Source of the DNA: Candidatus Kapaibacterium sp.
GTDB taxonomy: Bacteria; Bacteroidota; Ignavibacteria; Kapaibacteriales; UBA4661
NCBI GenBank assembly: GCA_025358765.1
Contig: JANYIG010000191.1
Span: 1 to 48,780 of the forward strand
DNA length: 48,780 nucleotides
Direction: 5' to 3'
Position numbers and translations under genes: made by a program. A model generated the notes under the pieces. The model did not search any database, was not told where the DNA came from, and saw only the letters and a list, made by a program, of their open reading frames with translations. Shown one piece after another: positions 26,031-34,701 of this stretch; positions within the stretch are counted from its first letter, which is position 1; each line of letters opens with the position of its first letter.

Positions 26031-26648
26031 TTAGTTCTCCGATTCTGCGTCGTTTTCCGGCATTCCCGCGGAAATGACAACCCTTGCATGGCGTAAAATC
26101 TTGTCGCCGTACATATAGCCGCGTTGGGCTTCCTGTAAAATTTGCCCTTCCGGTGCTTCGGACGGCATTTGCATAAGCGCTTCGTGCCAGTTCACATTAA
26201 AATCCGCCCCTAATGCTTCAATTGGCTGCACACCAGCATCCTTGAAGGTCTGTACGGTTTTGTTATACACGAGTTCGATGCCGTCAAGCAGAGCTTTGTA
26301 ATCCGTGCTATTTTTACCGCTTTCAACTGCACGGTGCAAGTCATCTAACACTGGCAACAAGCGCAGCAGTAGCTTATGATTAGCATAACTGATAAGTTCG
26401 CTCCGTTCCTGTTCGGTGCGGCGGCGAAAATTTTCAAGCTCGGCTACTTTCCGCATTGACAGATCGCGATATTCATCGCGCTCTGTAACTGCTTTCAATA
26501 GCTGTTCGTGGAGGTCGTTTTTCTCATGTTTCATAGAGGATTCTTGTTCCGGTGATTCCGATGCCGTTTCCGTTGTAAAGCGCTCTTCAGCCGTAACAGC
26601 ATCGTTGGGAAGTATTTGTTCGTGTTGAGTATTAAGTTCAGTATTCAT
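26031..26648 (-). CDS. grpE: Nucleotide exchange factor GrpE
   Basis: 205 residues. The N-terminal about 40 residues are acidic and disordered-looking. A long coiled-coil helix (about 45-110, with RKVAELENFRRRTEQERSEL) and the compact beta domain FNVNWHEALMQMPSEAPEGQI with the RGYMYGDKILRHARVVIS motif follow. It speeds ADP release from DnaK. The 111-base gap between hrcA and grpE contains two palindromes and may hold a second promoter. Confidence 0.96.
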   Translation of the reverse strand: MNTELNTQHEQILPNDAVTAEERFTTETASESPEQESSMKHEKNDLHEQLLKAVTERDEYRDLSMRKVAELENFRRRTEQERSELISYANHKLLLRLLPVLDDLHRAVESGKNSTDYKALLDGIELVYNKTVQTFKDAGVQPIEALGADFNVNWHEALMQMPSEAPEGQILQEAQRGYMYGDKILRHARVVISAGMPENDAESEN

Positions 26649-26680
26649 AGTATGTATTATCTATCTTGTTGGTATCATCA

Positions 26681-26724
26681 TTGCACCATTCCAAGTGCAA
26701 TAAACGGATAACGAGTCTCGTTAT
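26681..26724. promoter_or_regulatory. Two palindromes in the hrcA-grpE gap
   Basis: TTGCAC-N8-GTGCAA (26681-26700) and the perfect 17-base palindrome ATAACGAG-T-CTCGTTAT (26708-26724) lie 7 bases apart. The first contains a TTGCAC that could serve as the -35 box of a grpE promoter on the - strand, although the matching -10 is weak. They may be operators for stress control of grpE-dnaJ. The arms share only GCAC/GTGC with the CIRCE element and have the wrong spacing. Confidence 0.45.
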
Positions 26725-26759
26725 TATCGTTTTGATTATCTGATTTTATCATCTTTTTG

Positions 26760-27851
26760 TTAGCTCTTCTGCGAGAGAGCCGTTGCAACATGCTGGACAA
26801 TCGAGATCATGCGTGAATAATTCATGCGTTTCGGACCAATTAAACCAATCGTTCCCACTGCATCCGCCGACGAATACCGATATTGTGTAGTAAGCAGGCT
26901 GTAATCCTCCATCACCGTTGAATCTATCTCGCGCCCAATCACAATACTCACTTTGCCCTCCGCCGGAGCCGTGCTATCCAATAAGTGAACGACAACTTCT
27001 TCGCTTTCCATCAGCTCAATAATCGTGCGAAAGCGCTCTGCCGTGCCAAATTCAGGGTAATCAAATAAATTTTGTGCGCCCGCAATATGAAGTGTGCCGC
27101 CAGACGGCGCAACATCACTCGTAAAGAGTTTTTCCGCCGAATCAATAAAGAGCCGCATCAATGCGTGGTGGCGATCGTGCGCCCCTGCAATAGTGTCTTT
27201 GAAGACTTCTGCCAGATTTTCACGGATAAAACTCAGCGCCCTGCCGCATAAACGCTCGTTTAGCACACGTTGAATATCTTCTAAATTTGTATTGTCAAGC
27301 TCAAATTCTCCTTCGAGCGAGAGCGTCCGCACAACGTCGGAGCTGAGTGTTAGGACTATTAGTAAACGATTGGATGCCAACCGAAAAAGCTCAATCTTTT
27401 CCACCACCGAATGCAAAATTTGCGGCATTCGCACAATGCTCAGATAATGCGAGAGCGAACCCAAGACTTTCGACACGTCCTTGAGAACGGTGTCTTGCCG
27501 TGCGGCGATGATATTGCCCGTGATGGAGTTTAATTCATCGGTGCTGAGTTGTTCCACGTTCATCAGCGAATCCACGTAATAACGATACCCTTTATCGGTC
27601 GGTACACGTCCCGCCGAAGTGTGTGGCTGCACAATAAAGCCCATTTCCTCTAAGTCTGCCATTGCATTACGAATACTGGCAGGGCTAAGTTTCAATTCTT
27701 CTTGCAGGTACTTCGAGAGATTCCGCGAACCTACTGGCGCGGCGTTCAGAATAAAATTATGCACCACAGCCTGCAAGATTGAACGTTCTCGGCTATTAAG
27801 CTCGTTCTGCCTATCAATATCAAGAAGTGATGAGGAATGCATAACGTTCAA
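26760..27851 (-). CDS. hrcA: Heat-inducible transcription repressor HrcA
   Basis: 363 residues. The N-terminal winged helix has NSRERSILQAVVHNFI and the conserved VGSRNLSKY and LSPASIRNAMADLEEMGFI motifs, then HTSAGRVPTDKGYRYYVD (about residues 13-95). GAF-like and dimerisation regions follow, ending with GPKRMNYSRMISIVQHV. HrcA normally represses dnaK/groE operons by binding CIRCE. No CIRCE sequence is seen upstream of this gene. ATG 27842 is a close alternative start. It is divergent from the CcmC-like gene across 369 bases. Confidence 0.96.
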   Translation of the reverse strand: MNVMHSSSLLDIDRQNELNSRERSILQAVVHNFILNAAPVGSRNLSKYLQEELKLSPASIRNAMADLEEMGFIVQPHTSAGRVPTDKGYRYYVDSLMNVEQLSTDELNSITGNIIAARQDTVLKDVSKVLGSLSHYLSIVRMPQILHSVVEKIELFRLASNRLLIVLTLSSDVVRTLSLEGEFELDNTNLEDIQRVLNERLCGRALSFIRENLAEVFKDTIAGAHDRHHALMRLFIDSAEKLFTSDVAPSGGTLHIAGAQNLFDYPEFGTAERFRTIIELMESEEVVVHLLDSTAPAEGKVSIVIGREIDSTVMEDYSLLTTQYRYSSADAVGTIGLIGPKRMNYSRMISIVQHVATALSQKS

Positions 27852-28220
27852 TCAATCCAAAATGAAACGGCTCATCGCATGAACTATATTGCTATAGAGA
27901 CGAACAAGGTGACTAAAAATGTGGAGAATTTTATGATCCTATGTTCATCCTATCGCGTAGAAAATCTTGTCGCGGCAAAATGGAGATCGTAAAATCCAAC
28001 AATCATTCTTTCACCCTTCGGATAAACAAACCACAAAATTACGATTTTTCGCGCAGGAAACAAAAGCATGAATCACGCTTGCATCCACGTCTTTGGGAAT
28101 AATTTGCAAACAGTACACGAACGATATTTTGCGAATGGCAGAACAAGCCCTATTTTTGCGTAACAAGTATGGAGAAGACATTGGCATTTCCTTTTCCCAC
28201 ATATCGTATTCAGAACACTT
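27852..28220. other. Divergent intergenic region between hrcA and the CcmC-like gene
   Basis: 369 bases that must contain the promoters of both flanking units. I found a short palindrome CTATA-TTGC-TATAG (27884-27897) 33 bases before the hrcA start, and no CIRCE inverted repeat. Short ORFs here (a 37-codon one at 27879-27992 on + and a 75-codon one at 28011-28238 on -) lack family resemblance and were not accepted as genes. Confidence 0.5.
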
Positions 28221-29261
28221 ATGAAAATGCTCATCCAATTATCTGGTTTGGTTATCGGACTTTATCTTGGTCTGTATCCATCTCTGGAAAAACCACGCCC
28301 TACATGGTGGCGCTGGACGCTCGTAGCATTTGTAACACTTACATGTGTTCTGGCACTTGCGCCACGCACGGCAGGGAATTTTGCTGATGCTGTCATTATG
28401 TATCGAGCGGGCGGCAATCCGATTGTTCCCGTAAAAATACGCATTCTGCATGAAACAGGTATGTACGATGCCCAAAATAACGAGTTTTCCGTACAAATGG
28501 CGGATTATACCGAGCATGGCTCTGTAACGGCACTCGTTCGCTTTCGTGGACAAGAGCCGCAAGAACTTGCGGGTGCAAATACGGCGGTGCTGAACGTCTC
28601 GCGGGCAGGCACGGATGCGGTTTTTATTGCACATTCCATCGTGTCGGTGAACCCGTGGATAACACTCCCATTCCTGCCACAGCTTGAGGAACGAGCACGG
28701 AATCTATATTTTCACGTGCCGATGTCGTGGGTGGGGATTTTGGCGTATTTGGTGGCAATGGTGTATGGTTATCGCTACTTAAAAACAAACGACCCTATCT
28801 ATGACATAAAATCCTCATCCAGTGCGGCATTGGGAACGATGTTCACCATTCTGGCAACGCTGACAGGCATGATTTGGGCACAGTTCAACTGGGGCGTAGC
28901 ATGGAACTGGGATCCGCGCGAAACCTCGATTTTCATCCTGCTGATGATCTATTTTGCGTATTTCGCATTACGCGGCGCGATTGACAGCGAAGAACGCCGA
29001 GCACGGCTTTCCAGCGTCTATGTGATTTTTGCCTTTTTCCCCGCAGTATTTCTCATGTTTATTATGCCGCGTATTATGGAAGGCTTACATCCGGGATCTG
29101 GCAATAGTGGTAGCGCAGGACCATTGCTCAGTTCACAACCAGACGCGCTGAATATCGTCAAACAAGTGATTTTTTCGCTGTCGTTTGGGGCATTTACGAT
29201 GCTCTATTTTTGGATGCTGTCGTTGCAAATTCGTATCAAAAAGCTGGCAATGCGCTCGTAG
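28221..29261 (+). CDS. CcmC/CcsA-type cytochrome c biogenesis protein with embedded OB-like domain
   Basis: 346 residues. The haem-handling motif is WGVAWNWDPRETS at 224-236, with flanking helices and candidate haem-ligand histidines His165 (FHVP) and His290 (GLHPG), matching CcmC/CcsA proteins of cytochrome c maturation. Two short N-terminal hydrophobic helices (about 5-19 and 32-48) precede a soluble segment at about 70-143. Its pattern resembles the OB fold of the haem chaperone CcmE: a NEFSVQMAD strand, VRFRGQEPQEL, then a VLNVS strand and FIAHSIV. The CcmE haem-binding His-x3-Tyr is not present. Ordinary CcmC lacks this segment. No other ccm genes are adjacent. Confidence 0.8.
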   Translation: MKMLIQLSGLVIGLYLGLYPSLEKPRPTWWRWTLVAFVTLTCVLALAPRTAGNFADAVIMYRAGGNPIVPVKIRILHETGMYDAQNNEFSVQMADYTEHGSVTALVRFRGQEPQELAGANTAVLNVSRAGTDAVFIAHSIVSVNPWITLPFLPQLEERARNLYFHVPMSWVGILAYLVAMVYGYRYLKTNDPIYDIKSSSSAALGTMFTILATLTGMIWAQFNWGVAWNWDPRETSIFILLMIYFAYFALRGAIDSEERRARLSSVYVIFAFFPAVFLMFIMPRIMEGLHPGSGNSGSAGPLLSSQPDALNIVKQVIFSLSFGAFTMLYFWMLSLQIRIKKLAMRS

Positions 29262-29424
29262 TAGCCGTATTTGATGTACGCATGAATCCGAACATTTTCC
29301 GTTCTTGACGGGTAGCGTTCAGTTTTTTTGTATATTGCAGGAAAATCAAAATAATTGCAGTAATTCAGCAAATAAACATCTTCTTTTTTACGTCTTTGCT
29401 CACTTTGCCCGAAAGAATATTACT

Positions 29425-29850
29425 ATGGTACGCATCAATATTGGTTATCAAGGTGACTTACATTGCCAACTTGAACATGAATCTTCAAAAACGATCATCC
29501 ACACCGATGCGCCGGTGGATAACAAGGGACGTGGCGCGAGCTTTTCGCCCACAGACCTTGTGGCTGCTGGGTTGGGGAGCTGTATTGTAACAACAATGGC
29601 AATCGCAGCTCAGAATAATAACCGCGATATTCCACTTGAAGGCACCAAAGTCAGCGTTGAAAAATATATGTCAGCCGCACCGCGTCGTATTGAGCGTTTG
29701 GCGGTAGATATTGAATTTCCATTTTCGTTCTCGGAAAGCGATATGAAGTTTTTGGAAAATGTGGCGAGAACATGCCCCGTTCACAGAAATCTTGAACACA
29801 GCGTCCAGATTGACTTGACAATCCGCTGTGCGGAAATTGTTGCCGCGTAA
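29425..29850 (+). CDS. OsmC family protein
   Basis: 141 residues from ATG 29425. OsmC/Ohr-fold features: the N-terminal strand pair, SFSPTDLVAAGLGSCIVTTM with the first reactive Cys, and CPVHRNLE with the second. Family members reduce organic hydroperoxides with two cysteines. This YhfA-like branch is less well characterised. The frame runs upstream to 29305, but that part lacks homology features, and ATG 29425 starts the first beta strand. The next gene follows after 68 bases holding TTCGAG repeats. Confidence 0.88.
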   Translation: MVRINIGYQGDLHCQLEHESSKTIIHTDAPVDNKGRGASFSPTDLVAAGLGSCIVTTMAIAAQNNNRDIPLEGTKVSVEKYMSAAPRRIERLAVDIEFPFSFSESDMKFLENVARTCPVHRNLEHSVQIDLTIRCAEIVAA

Positions 29851-29851
29851 A

Positions 29852-29892
29852 TTCGAGTTTCGAGCCTTTTTCGAGCCTTCGAGCTATACTAA
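29852..29892. repeat. Four closely spaced TTCGAG units
   Basis: TTCGAG occurs four times within about 41 bases after the osmC-like stop. There is no stem long enough for a terminator. It is a short irregular repeat of unknown significance. Confidence 0.5.
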
Positions 29893-29918
29893 CCAAGAAT
29901 CTCCTATCCAATCATAGC

Positions 29919-30281
29919 ATGCCAACACTCATTGCAGCACCTTCGGTTATTGAAGCCGCCGGCAACAAGCCAAAGATTATTGAGGAATACATTGGGCGCG
30001 TGAACTCCAAGACCGATAGTGTGAGCCTTGCCCGCATGAAAAGCCCAAGCGGTTGGGTCGAACCCGGTCAAACGCCAGAATTTGACGAGTTTACCGTGGT
30101 GCTGCATGGAATGCTACGTGTTACGTCAAAAACGGGCGTACTCAACGTTCACGCCGGACAAGCTGTTATTACTCAAGGCGGCGAATGGGTGCAATACAGC
30201 ACACCCGAAGCCGATGGCGCGGAATATATTGCTGTCTGCTTGCCCGCATTTGCGCCAGCAACAGTACACCGCGATGAGTAG
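29919..30281 (+). CDS. Cupin domain protein
   Basis: 120 residues. A single cupin beta barrel is suggested by PGQTPEFDEFTVVLHGMLRV (about 49-68) and the turn VHAGQAVITQGGEWVQYSTPE (about 76-96). Metal-ligand positions are partly replaced: Glu and His remain in FDEF..LHG, but the usual HxH is absent. Function unknown. It may bind a small molecule. It overlaps the next gene by 8 bases. Confidence 0.75.
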   Translation: MPTLIAAPSVIEAAGNKPKIIEEYIGRVNSKTDSVSLARMKSPSGWVEPGQTPEFDEFTVVLHGMLRVTSKTGVLNVHAGQAVITQGGEWVQYSTPEADGAEYIAVCLPAFAPATVHRDE

Positions 30282-31098
30282 CACCAATAGCTATAGTACA
30301 CACGCTTTGCGGGACTCGTTCAATGTGTCCACATATTTACAGCGTATCGGCTACACAGGAGTTATTACGCCTACTGCCGAGACACTCAAAGCGCTGCACA
30401 GAGCGCACTTGACGGCGGTTCCATATGAAAATTTGGATATTATGGCGGGAAGACCGTTTGACCTTAGTGAAGAAGCCTTGTTTGACAAAATCGTTCTACG
30501 GCAACGTGGCGGGTTTTGCTACGAACTGAATATCCTCTTTGTTAAGCTCCTACGCGAACTAGGTTTTCGTGTGACTCTGGTTTCTGCGCGGATTATGCAC
30601 GACGATGGGCTGTTAGGACCGGAGTTTGACCATCCGCTTCTCGTTGTTCGCTGCGAAGAGGGGAGCGAAGACCGCTGGCTTGCGGACGTTGGCAATGCAC
30701 GGTGGTTCCACGAACCTTTGCTCTTAGATGCGGAGGGATGGCAAGCGCAGGGTGAGTGTGCGTATCGGTTGAGTGCCTCATGCTCAGAGTTTGGAGAAGA
30801 TTTTTTTCAGTTTTTCCAGCGTAGCAATGGTGCCGCTGTTCTACAATATGTTTTTACTCTGCACACAAGGCAGGGCAATGATTTTCAGCCAATGTGCCTA
30901 TACAAATGGACATCACCAGAGTCAAAATTTACGCAAGGGCGTGTGTGTTCACGTATTTTGCCATCGGGCGAACGTATTACGCTCCGCGAAACGAGCATAC
31001 AAACAATATCCTGCACAGAACAAACAGAGCGCTTTTTCGACAAGGCAAATGAATTTGAATCGTTGCTGTACAGTATGTTCGGGCTTCAGAGCCAATGA
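30274..31098 (+). CDS. nat: Arylamine N-acetyltransferase
   Basis: 274 residues. The catalytic triad is visible: Cys82 in RGGFCYELN, His120 in FDHPLLVV and Asp138 in LADVGN. The N-terminal YLQRIGY and AVPYENLDI motifs are typical. It transfers an acetyl or similar acyl group from CoA to arylamines, hydrazines or related substrates in the cytoplasm. The natural substrate is unknown. The start at 30274 overlaps the cupin stop by 8 bases, implying coupling. Longer in-frame sequence upstream is the cupin gene in another frame. Confidence 0.9.
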   Translation: MSSTNSYSTHALRDSFNVSTYLQRIGYTGVITPTAETLKALHRAHLTAVPYENLDIMAGRPFDLSEEALFDKIVLRQRGGFCYELNILFVKLLRELGFRVTLVSARIMHDDGLLGPEFDHPLLVVRCEEGSEDRWLADVGNARWFHEPLLLDAEGWQAQGECAYRLSASCSEFGEDFFQFFQRSNGAAVLQYVFTLHTRQGNDFQPMCLYKWTSPESKFTQGRVCSRILPSGERITLRETSIQTISCTEQTERFFDKANEFESLLYSMFGLQSQ

Positions 31099-31129
31099 GT
31101 TTTCATGCAAATCATAAACGTATCTTGAA

Positions 31130-32092
31130 ATGACAGCGCAACAACAAAACAGCCAAGTGACGGACACCGTGATGATGATAGAGCCTGTCCGCTTTAGCTT
31201 CAATCCGCAAGCGGCGGAATCCAATTCATTTATGCAGTCCGATTTAGGGCTTTCTAACGACGAACGTGCAAATATTGCTTCCCAAGCCGCTTCAGAATTT
31301 GCGAACCTTGTTAATGTCTTGCAGGCTGCGGGCATCAACGTTTTGACGTTCAAAGACACGATCGAGCCACATACGCCAGACGCGATTTTCCCAAACAACT
31401 GGATTTCGATGCACCAAGATGGCACGATCGCGCTGTACCCGATGGAAGCACCGAATCGCCGTTTGGAGCGCCGCCATGATATTGTGGAATATCTTTTAGA
31501 CAACGAGAGATTCACCTTCGTGAGCGATTTTACGAACTATGAGCATGAGGGTTTATACCTCGAAGGTACGGGGAGTATTGTGCTTGACCGTGCAAATGCA
31601 ATCGCCTACGCCAATGTGTCCTCGCGGATGCACCCCCAAGCCCTTCAAGACTGGGCTTCATCGCTTGGATTCACGCCTGTATTGTTCGCGTCGCACCGTG
31701 CAAACGGCAGCAGTATTTATCACACCAATGTCATGATGGCAGTCGGCGAACAGACAGCGGTGGTGTGTGCCGTATCCATTACGGACGCAATGGAAAGAGC
31801 AACAGTTCTTGATTCCCTAAAGGCTCACCAGAAGGTTGTTGTGGAGATTTCGTTCGAGCAGCTTGAACATTTTGCCGGAAATATGCTCCAAGTGAAAAAT
31901 GAGGCTGGAAGCCGCTTTTGGGTGATGTCTTCGCAGGCATATAAGGTACTCACTGATATACAACGACAAGCTCTTTGCCACGATGCAACGATATTGCACG
32001 CGCCACTTAATGTGATTGAACGTTACGGAGGTGGCTCTGCGCGGTGTATGATGGCAGAAGTGTTTTCACCAAACTTTGAAATTCAGGATTGA
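31130..32092 (+). CDS. Amidinotransferase-fold hydrolase (CtlX-like)
   Basis: 320 residues of the guanidine-modifying superfamily. Motifs: MIEPVRFSFN, TPDAIFPNNWIS (about 83-94), LEGTGSIVLDR, the catalytic His in YHTNVMM (about residue 200) and the catalytic Cys306 in GGGSARCMMAE. These match the CtlX-type citrulline/arginine-related hydrolases of Bacteroidota. The reaction probably acts on a guanidino or ureido group of an amino acid. The exact substrate is not decidable by eye. The gap to nat is 31 bases, so it belongs to the same transcription unit. Confidence 0.88.
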   Translation: MTAQQQNSQVTDTVMMIEPVRFSFNPQAAESNSFMQSDLGLSNDERANIASQAASEFANLVNVLQAAGINVLTFKDTIEPHTPDAIFPNNWISMHQDGTIALYPMEAPNRRLERRHDIVEYLLDNERFTFVSDFTNYEHEGLYLEGTGSIVLDRANAIAYANVSSRMHPQALQDWASSLGFTPVLFASHRANGSSIYHTNVMMAVGEQTAVVCAVSITDAMERATVLDSLKAHQKVVVEISFEQLEHFAGNMLQVKNEAGSRFWVMSSQAYKVLTDIQRQALCHDATILHAPLNVIERYGGGSARCMMAEVFSPNFEIQD

Positions 32093-32151
32093 ACACTGCG
32101 TAAAATGTAGGGTGGCATACAATTCCTTGTTTCCTCAATCGCCATACTGTT

Positions 32152-32574
32152 ATGTTTTATTTTCCGCTTATCGTCGTTGTTGTCTCGAATGTGCTGTATC
32201 ACGTCGCACAAAAATCTGTCCCCACAACGGTGAATCCGATTGTCTCGACGATGGTTTCGTACACGGTAGCGATGGTATTATGCGTCATTGCGTATCCATT
32301 TTTTCCGGCACAGCAACCGCTTTTAAGCGCTGCGAAGGAGCTTAATTGGGCGAGTTATGTGTTAGGTGTGGCAATTGTTGGTGTGGAGATTGCCTATTTA
32401 TTCGTTTATAAAACGGGTTGGAATATAAGCCTTGCCTCACTGATTGCAGGCGTGGTGATTGCGCTATTGCTTATCCCCGTGGGCTTGTTCCTATTCAAAG
32501 AACAACTTTCGCTGACGAATATTTTGGGTGTTGTCTTGTGTCTTGTGGGTTTGGCACTTGTGACCAAACGATAA
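32152..32574 (+). CDS. EamA-like half transporter (DMT superfamily)
   Basis: 140 residues with about five hydrophobic helices. The last contains NILGVVLCLVGLALVTK, typical of the C-terminal end of an EamA repeat. It has one repeat instead of the usual two, so it probably works as a homo- or heterodimer, like small multidrug resistance proteins. Substrate unknown. It is co-directional with the amidinotransferase-fold gene (59-base gap) and the ABC-F gene (59-base gap). Confidence 0.8.
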   Translation: MFYFPLIVVVVSNVLYHVAQKSVPTTVNPIVSTMVSYTVAMVLCVIAYPFFPAQQPLLSAAKELNWASYVLGVAIVGVEIAYLFVYKTGWNISLASLIAGVVIALLLIPVGLFLFKEQLSLTNILGVVLCLVGLALVTKR

Positions 32575-32633
32575 GCGTTTGTGTCCTGAATTTGTGATTC
32601 TGAATATTTATTTTTTTCATTCTTTATTATCGC

Positions 32634-34229
32634 ATGATTACCGTTTCCAATTTTACCAAAAATTTCGGCAGCAAAACGCTGTTCGAAGATGTCAATGTTA
32701 CTTTTTCGCCCGGCAATCGTTATGGTCTGACTGGTCCCAACGGCGCGGGCAAATCCACATTCCTGAAAATATTACAAGGCGAGGAAGAATCTACGCACGG
32801 AACCGTTTCGCTTCCGAAGCGTGTGGGAATATTGCGCCAAGACCAATTTGCGTACGACGAATACCGCATCATTGACACGGTGTTGATGGGCAATGCAACG
32901 CTTTGGGCGGCAATGGAGGAGCGCGAAAAACTTTGGGCAGCAACGGATTTTACCGATGAAATGGGTATTCGGCTTGGCGAGCTTGAAGGTATTGTTGCCG
33001 AGGAAAACGGCTACGAAGCGGAACAAGAGGCGGAGCAGCTCCTCCAGGGCATTGGTGTTGCACAAGAGAAGCACACAGAGCTGATGAAATCACTTCCGAA
33101 CGACTTGAAATTTCGCGTCCTTGTCGCACAGGCACTCTTTGGTAGCCCCGAAGTTTTGCTGTTGGACGAGCCGACGAACTATCTTGACTTATCGTCGGTG
33201 CAATGGCTTGAGGGCAAATTGCTTGAATACAAAGGAACGCTTGTGGTGATTTCCCACGATCGCCACTTTCTGAACACTGTTTGCACCCACATAGCCGATA
33301 TTGACTACGAAACCGTCATCGTCTATCCGGGCAACTATGACGATATGGTAGGGATGAAAGTGCAATCGCGCTCGAAAATCGAAATGGAAAACCGCGAGAA
33401 AGAGAAAAAAGTCGCGCAGTTGCAAGATTTTGTGGCGAAATTCGGCGCAGGAACACGTGCAAGTCAGGTGCAATCACGTAAAAAAGAAATTCAACGCCTT
33501 GAATCCACCGAACTCAAAAAATCGAATATTCAGCGCCCATATATCCGTTTCGACGTAAAAAAAACATCCGGTATTGAGGTGGTGACAGCAACAGGGCTTG
33601 CGAAATCCTACGTACAGCCCGACGGCTCTACGTTGGAAGTTTACAAAAGCATTGACCTTTCCATCGGACGCGGCGAGAGAATCGGGGTAATCGGAAATAA
33701 CGGTGTGGGAAAAACCACGCTGTTGAGGATGATTGCGGACGATTTAGCGCCGGATGCAGGTGTTGTTAAATACGGACACGAAGTAAGCATCGGTTATTTC
33801 CCGCAGGATTACAAATCTGGCATTGATATAGGCATGACATCATTTAAGTGGCTTGAAGGTTTCTCGAATGATGAAGGGAATGAGGTTTTGAGCGGTCTTT
33901 TGGGTAGAATGCTGTTTAGCGGCGAGGCGAGGCTAAAAATGACTGACAATCTTTCTGGTGGCGAATCTGCGCGGCTTATCATCGCCAAACTGATGCTTCA
34001 GCAAAACAACTTCCTTATCCTCGACGAACCAACAAATCACCTTGACTTGGAGTCTGTAAGCGCCCTTGCCGAGGCGCTCGAAAAATTCACGGGAACGGTT
34101 ATTTTTGTGAGCCATGACCGCGATTTGGTAAGTCAGGTTGCAACCCGCATTATTGCTCTCTCGCCGGACGGTATGACCGACTATACCGGAACATACGAGG
34201 AATATTTAGAGAAATACGGAAAAAAATAA
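32634..34229 (+). CDS. ABC-F family ATPase, YbiT-like
   Basis: 531 residues, two ABC domains and no membrane segments. NBD1 has Walker A GPNGAGKST (about 35-43) and Walker B LLLDEPTNYLD. Its signature is degenerate (SLPNDLKFRVLVAQ instead of LSGG), a feature also of YbiT-group proteins. NBD2 has GNNGVGKTT, a complete LSGGESARL signature and LDEPTNHLD. The charged interdomain linker (about 240-300) is the ribosome-contacting P-site tRNA-interaction motif of ABC-F proteins. Such ATPases act on the ribosome to resolve stalls or modulate translation. Antibiotic protection cannot be excluded or claimed. Confidence 0.92.
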   Translation: MITVSNFTKNFGSKTLFEDVNVTFSPGNRYGLTGPNGAGKSTFLKILQGEEESTHGTVSLPKRVGILRQDQFAYDEYRIIDTVLMGNATLWAAMEEREKLWAATDFTDEMGIRLGELEGIVAEENGYEAEQEAEQLLQGIGVAQEKHTELMKSLPNDLKFRVLVAQALFGSPEVLLLDEPTNYLDLSSVQWLEGKLLEYKGTLVVISHDRHFLNTVCTHIADIDYETVIVYPGNYDDMVGMKVQSRSKIEMENREKEKKVAQLQDFVAKFGAGTRASQVQSRKKEIQRLESTELKKSNIQRPYIRFDVKKTSGIEVVTATGLAKSYVQPDGSTLEVYKSIDLSIGRGERIGVIGNNGVGKTTLLRMIADDLAPDAGVVKYGHEVSIGYFPQDYKSGIDIGMTSFKWLEGFSNDEGNEVLSGLLGRMLFSGEARLKMTDNLSGGESARLIIAKLMLQQNNFLILDEPTNHLDLESVSALAEALEKFTGTVIFVSHDRDLVSQVATRIIALSPDGMTDYTGTYEEYLEKYGKK

Positions 34230-34252
34230 ACACTTGAATTTAAGACGCAATT

Positions 34253-34681
34253 ATGGCACTCTGGTTCAATACAACTGCCACGCCGGAATCGCTTAATCAA
34301 TGGCGTTCCGGCACAATGGTGGAGCATATCGGCATTGAATACACCGTTGTTGGCGAGGATTTTTTGGAAGCAACGATGCCTGTTGATTATCGCACGAAAC
34401 AGCCTGCGGGCTTGTTGCACGGCGGGGCATCGGTCGCACTGGCGGAAACGCTCGGCAGTGTGGCGGCGTTTTTGTGCATTGATCCTGCAAAAAAAATGTG
34501 CGTGGGGTTAGAAATCAATGCTAACCATATTCGTTCGGTCGAAAACGGCACTGTGACGGGCGTTGCGCGTCCGCTTCATGTTGGCAATACGACGCACGTC
34601 TGGGAAATCAGAATCAGCAACGACGAGGGAAAACTCTGTTGTATTAGCCGCATCACCATGGCGATTTTAGACAAGCGGTGA
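34253..34681 (+). CDS. Hotdog-fold thioesterase (PaaI/MenI type)
   Basis: 142 residues. The hotdog signature is RTKQPAGLLHGGASVALAETLGSVA (about 44-68), with the catalytic Glu in ALAETLG and the HGG turn. The central helix and strand order are intact. Members hydrolyse acyl-CoA thioesters such as hydroxyphenylacetyl-CoA or DHNA-CoA. The specific substrate is unknown. It ends 20 bases from the convergent accD. Confidence 0.88.
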   Translation: MALWFNTTATPESLNQWRSGTMVEHIGIEYTVVGEDFLEATMPVDYRTKQPAGLLHGGASVALAETLGSVAAFLCIDPAKKMCVGLEINANHIRSVENGTVTGVARPLHVGNTTHVWEIRISNDEGKLCCISRITMAILDKR

Positions 34682-34701
34682 TGGATAAGAAAACAGCCCA
34701 G

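Noticed and set aside
27879-27992. 37-codon + strand ORF beside hrcA
   Set aside because: No Shine-Dalgarno, no recognisable motif, lies where the hrcA promoter is expected.
28011-28238. 75-codon - strand ORF between hrcA and the CcmC-like gene
   Set aside because: Cys-rich random-looking composition and overlap with the start of the CcmC-like gene on the other strand.
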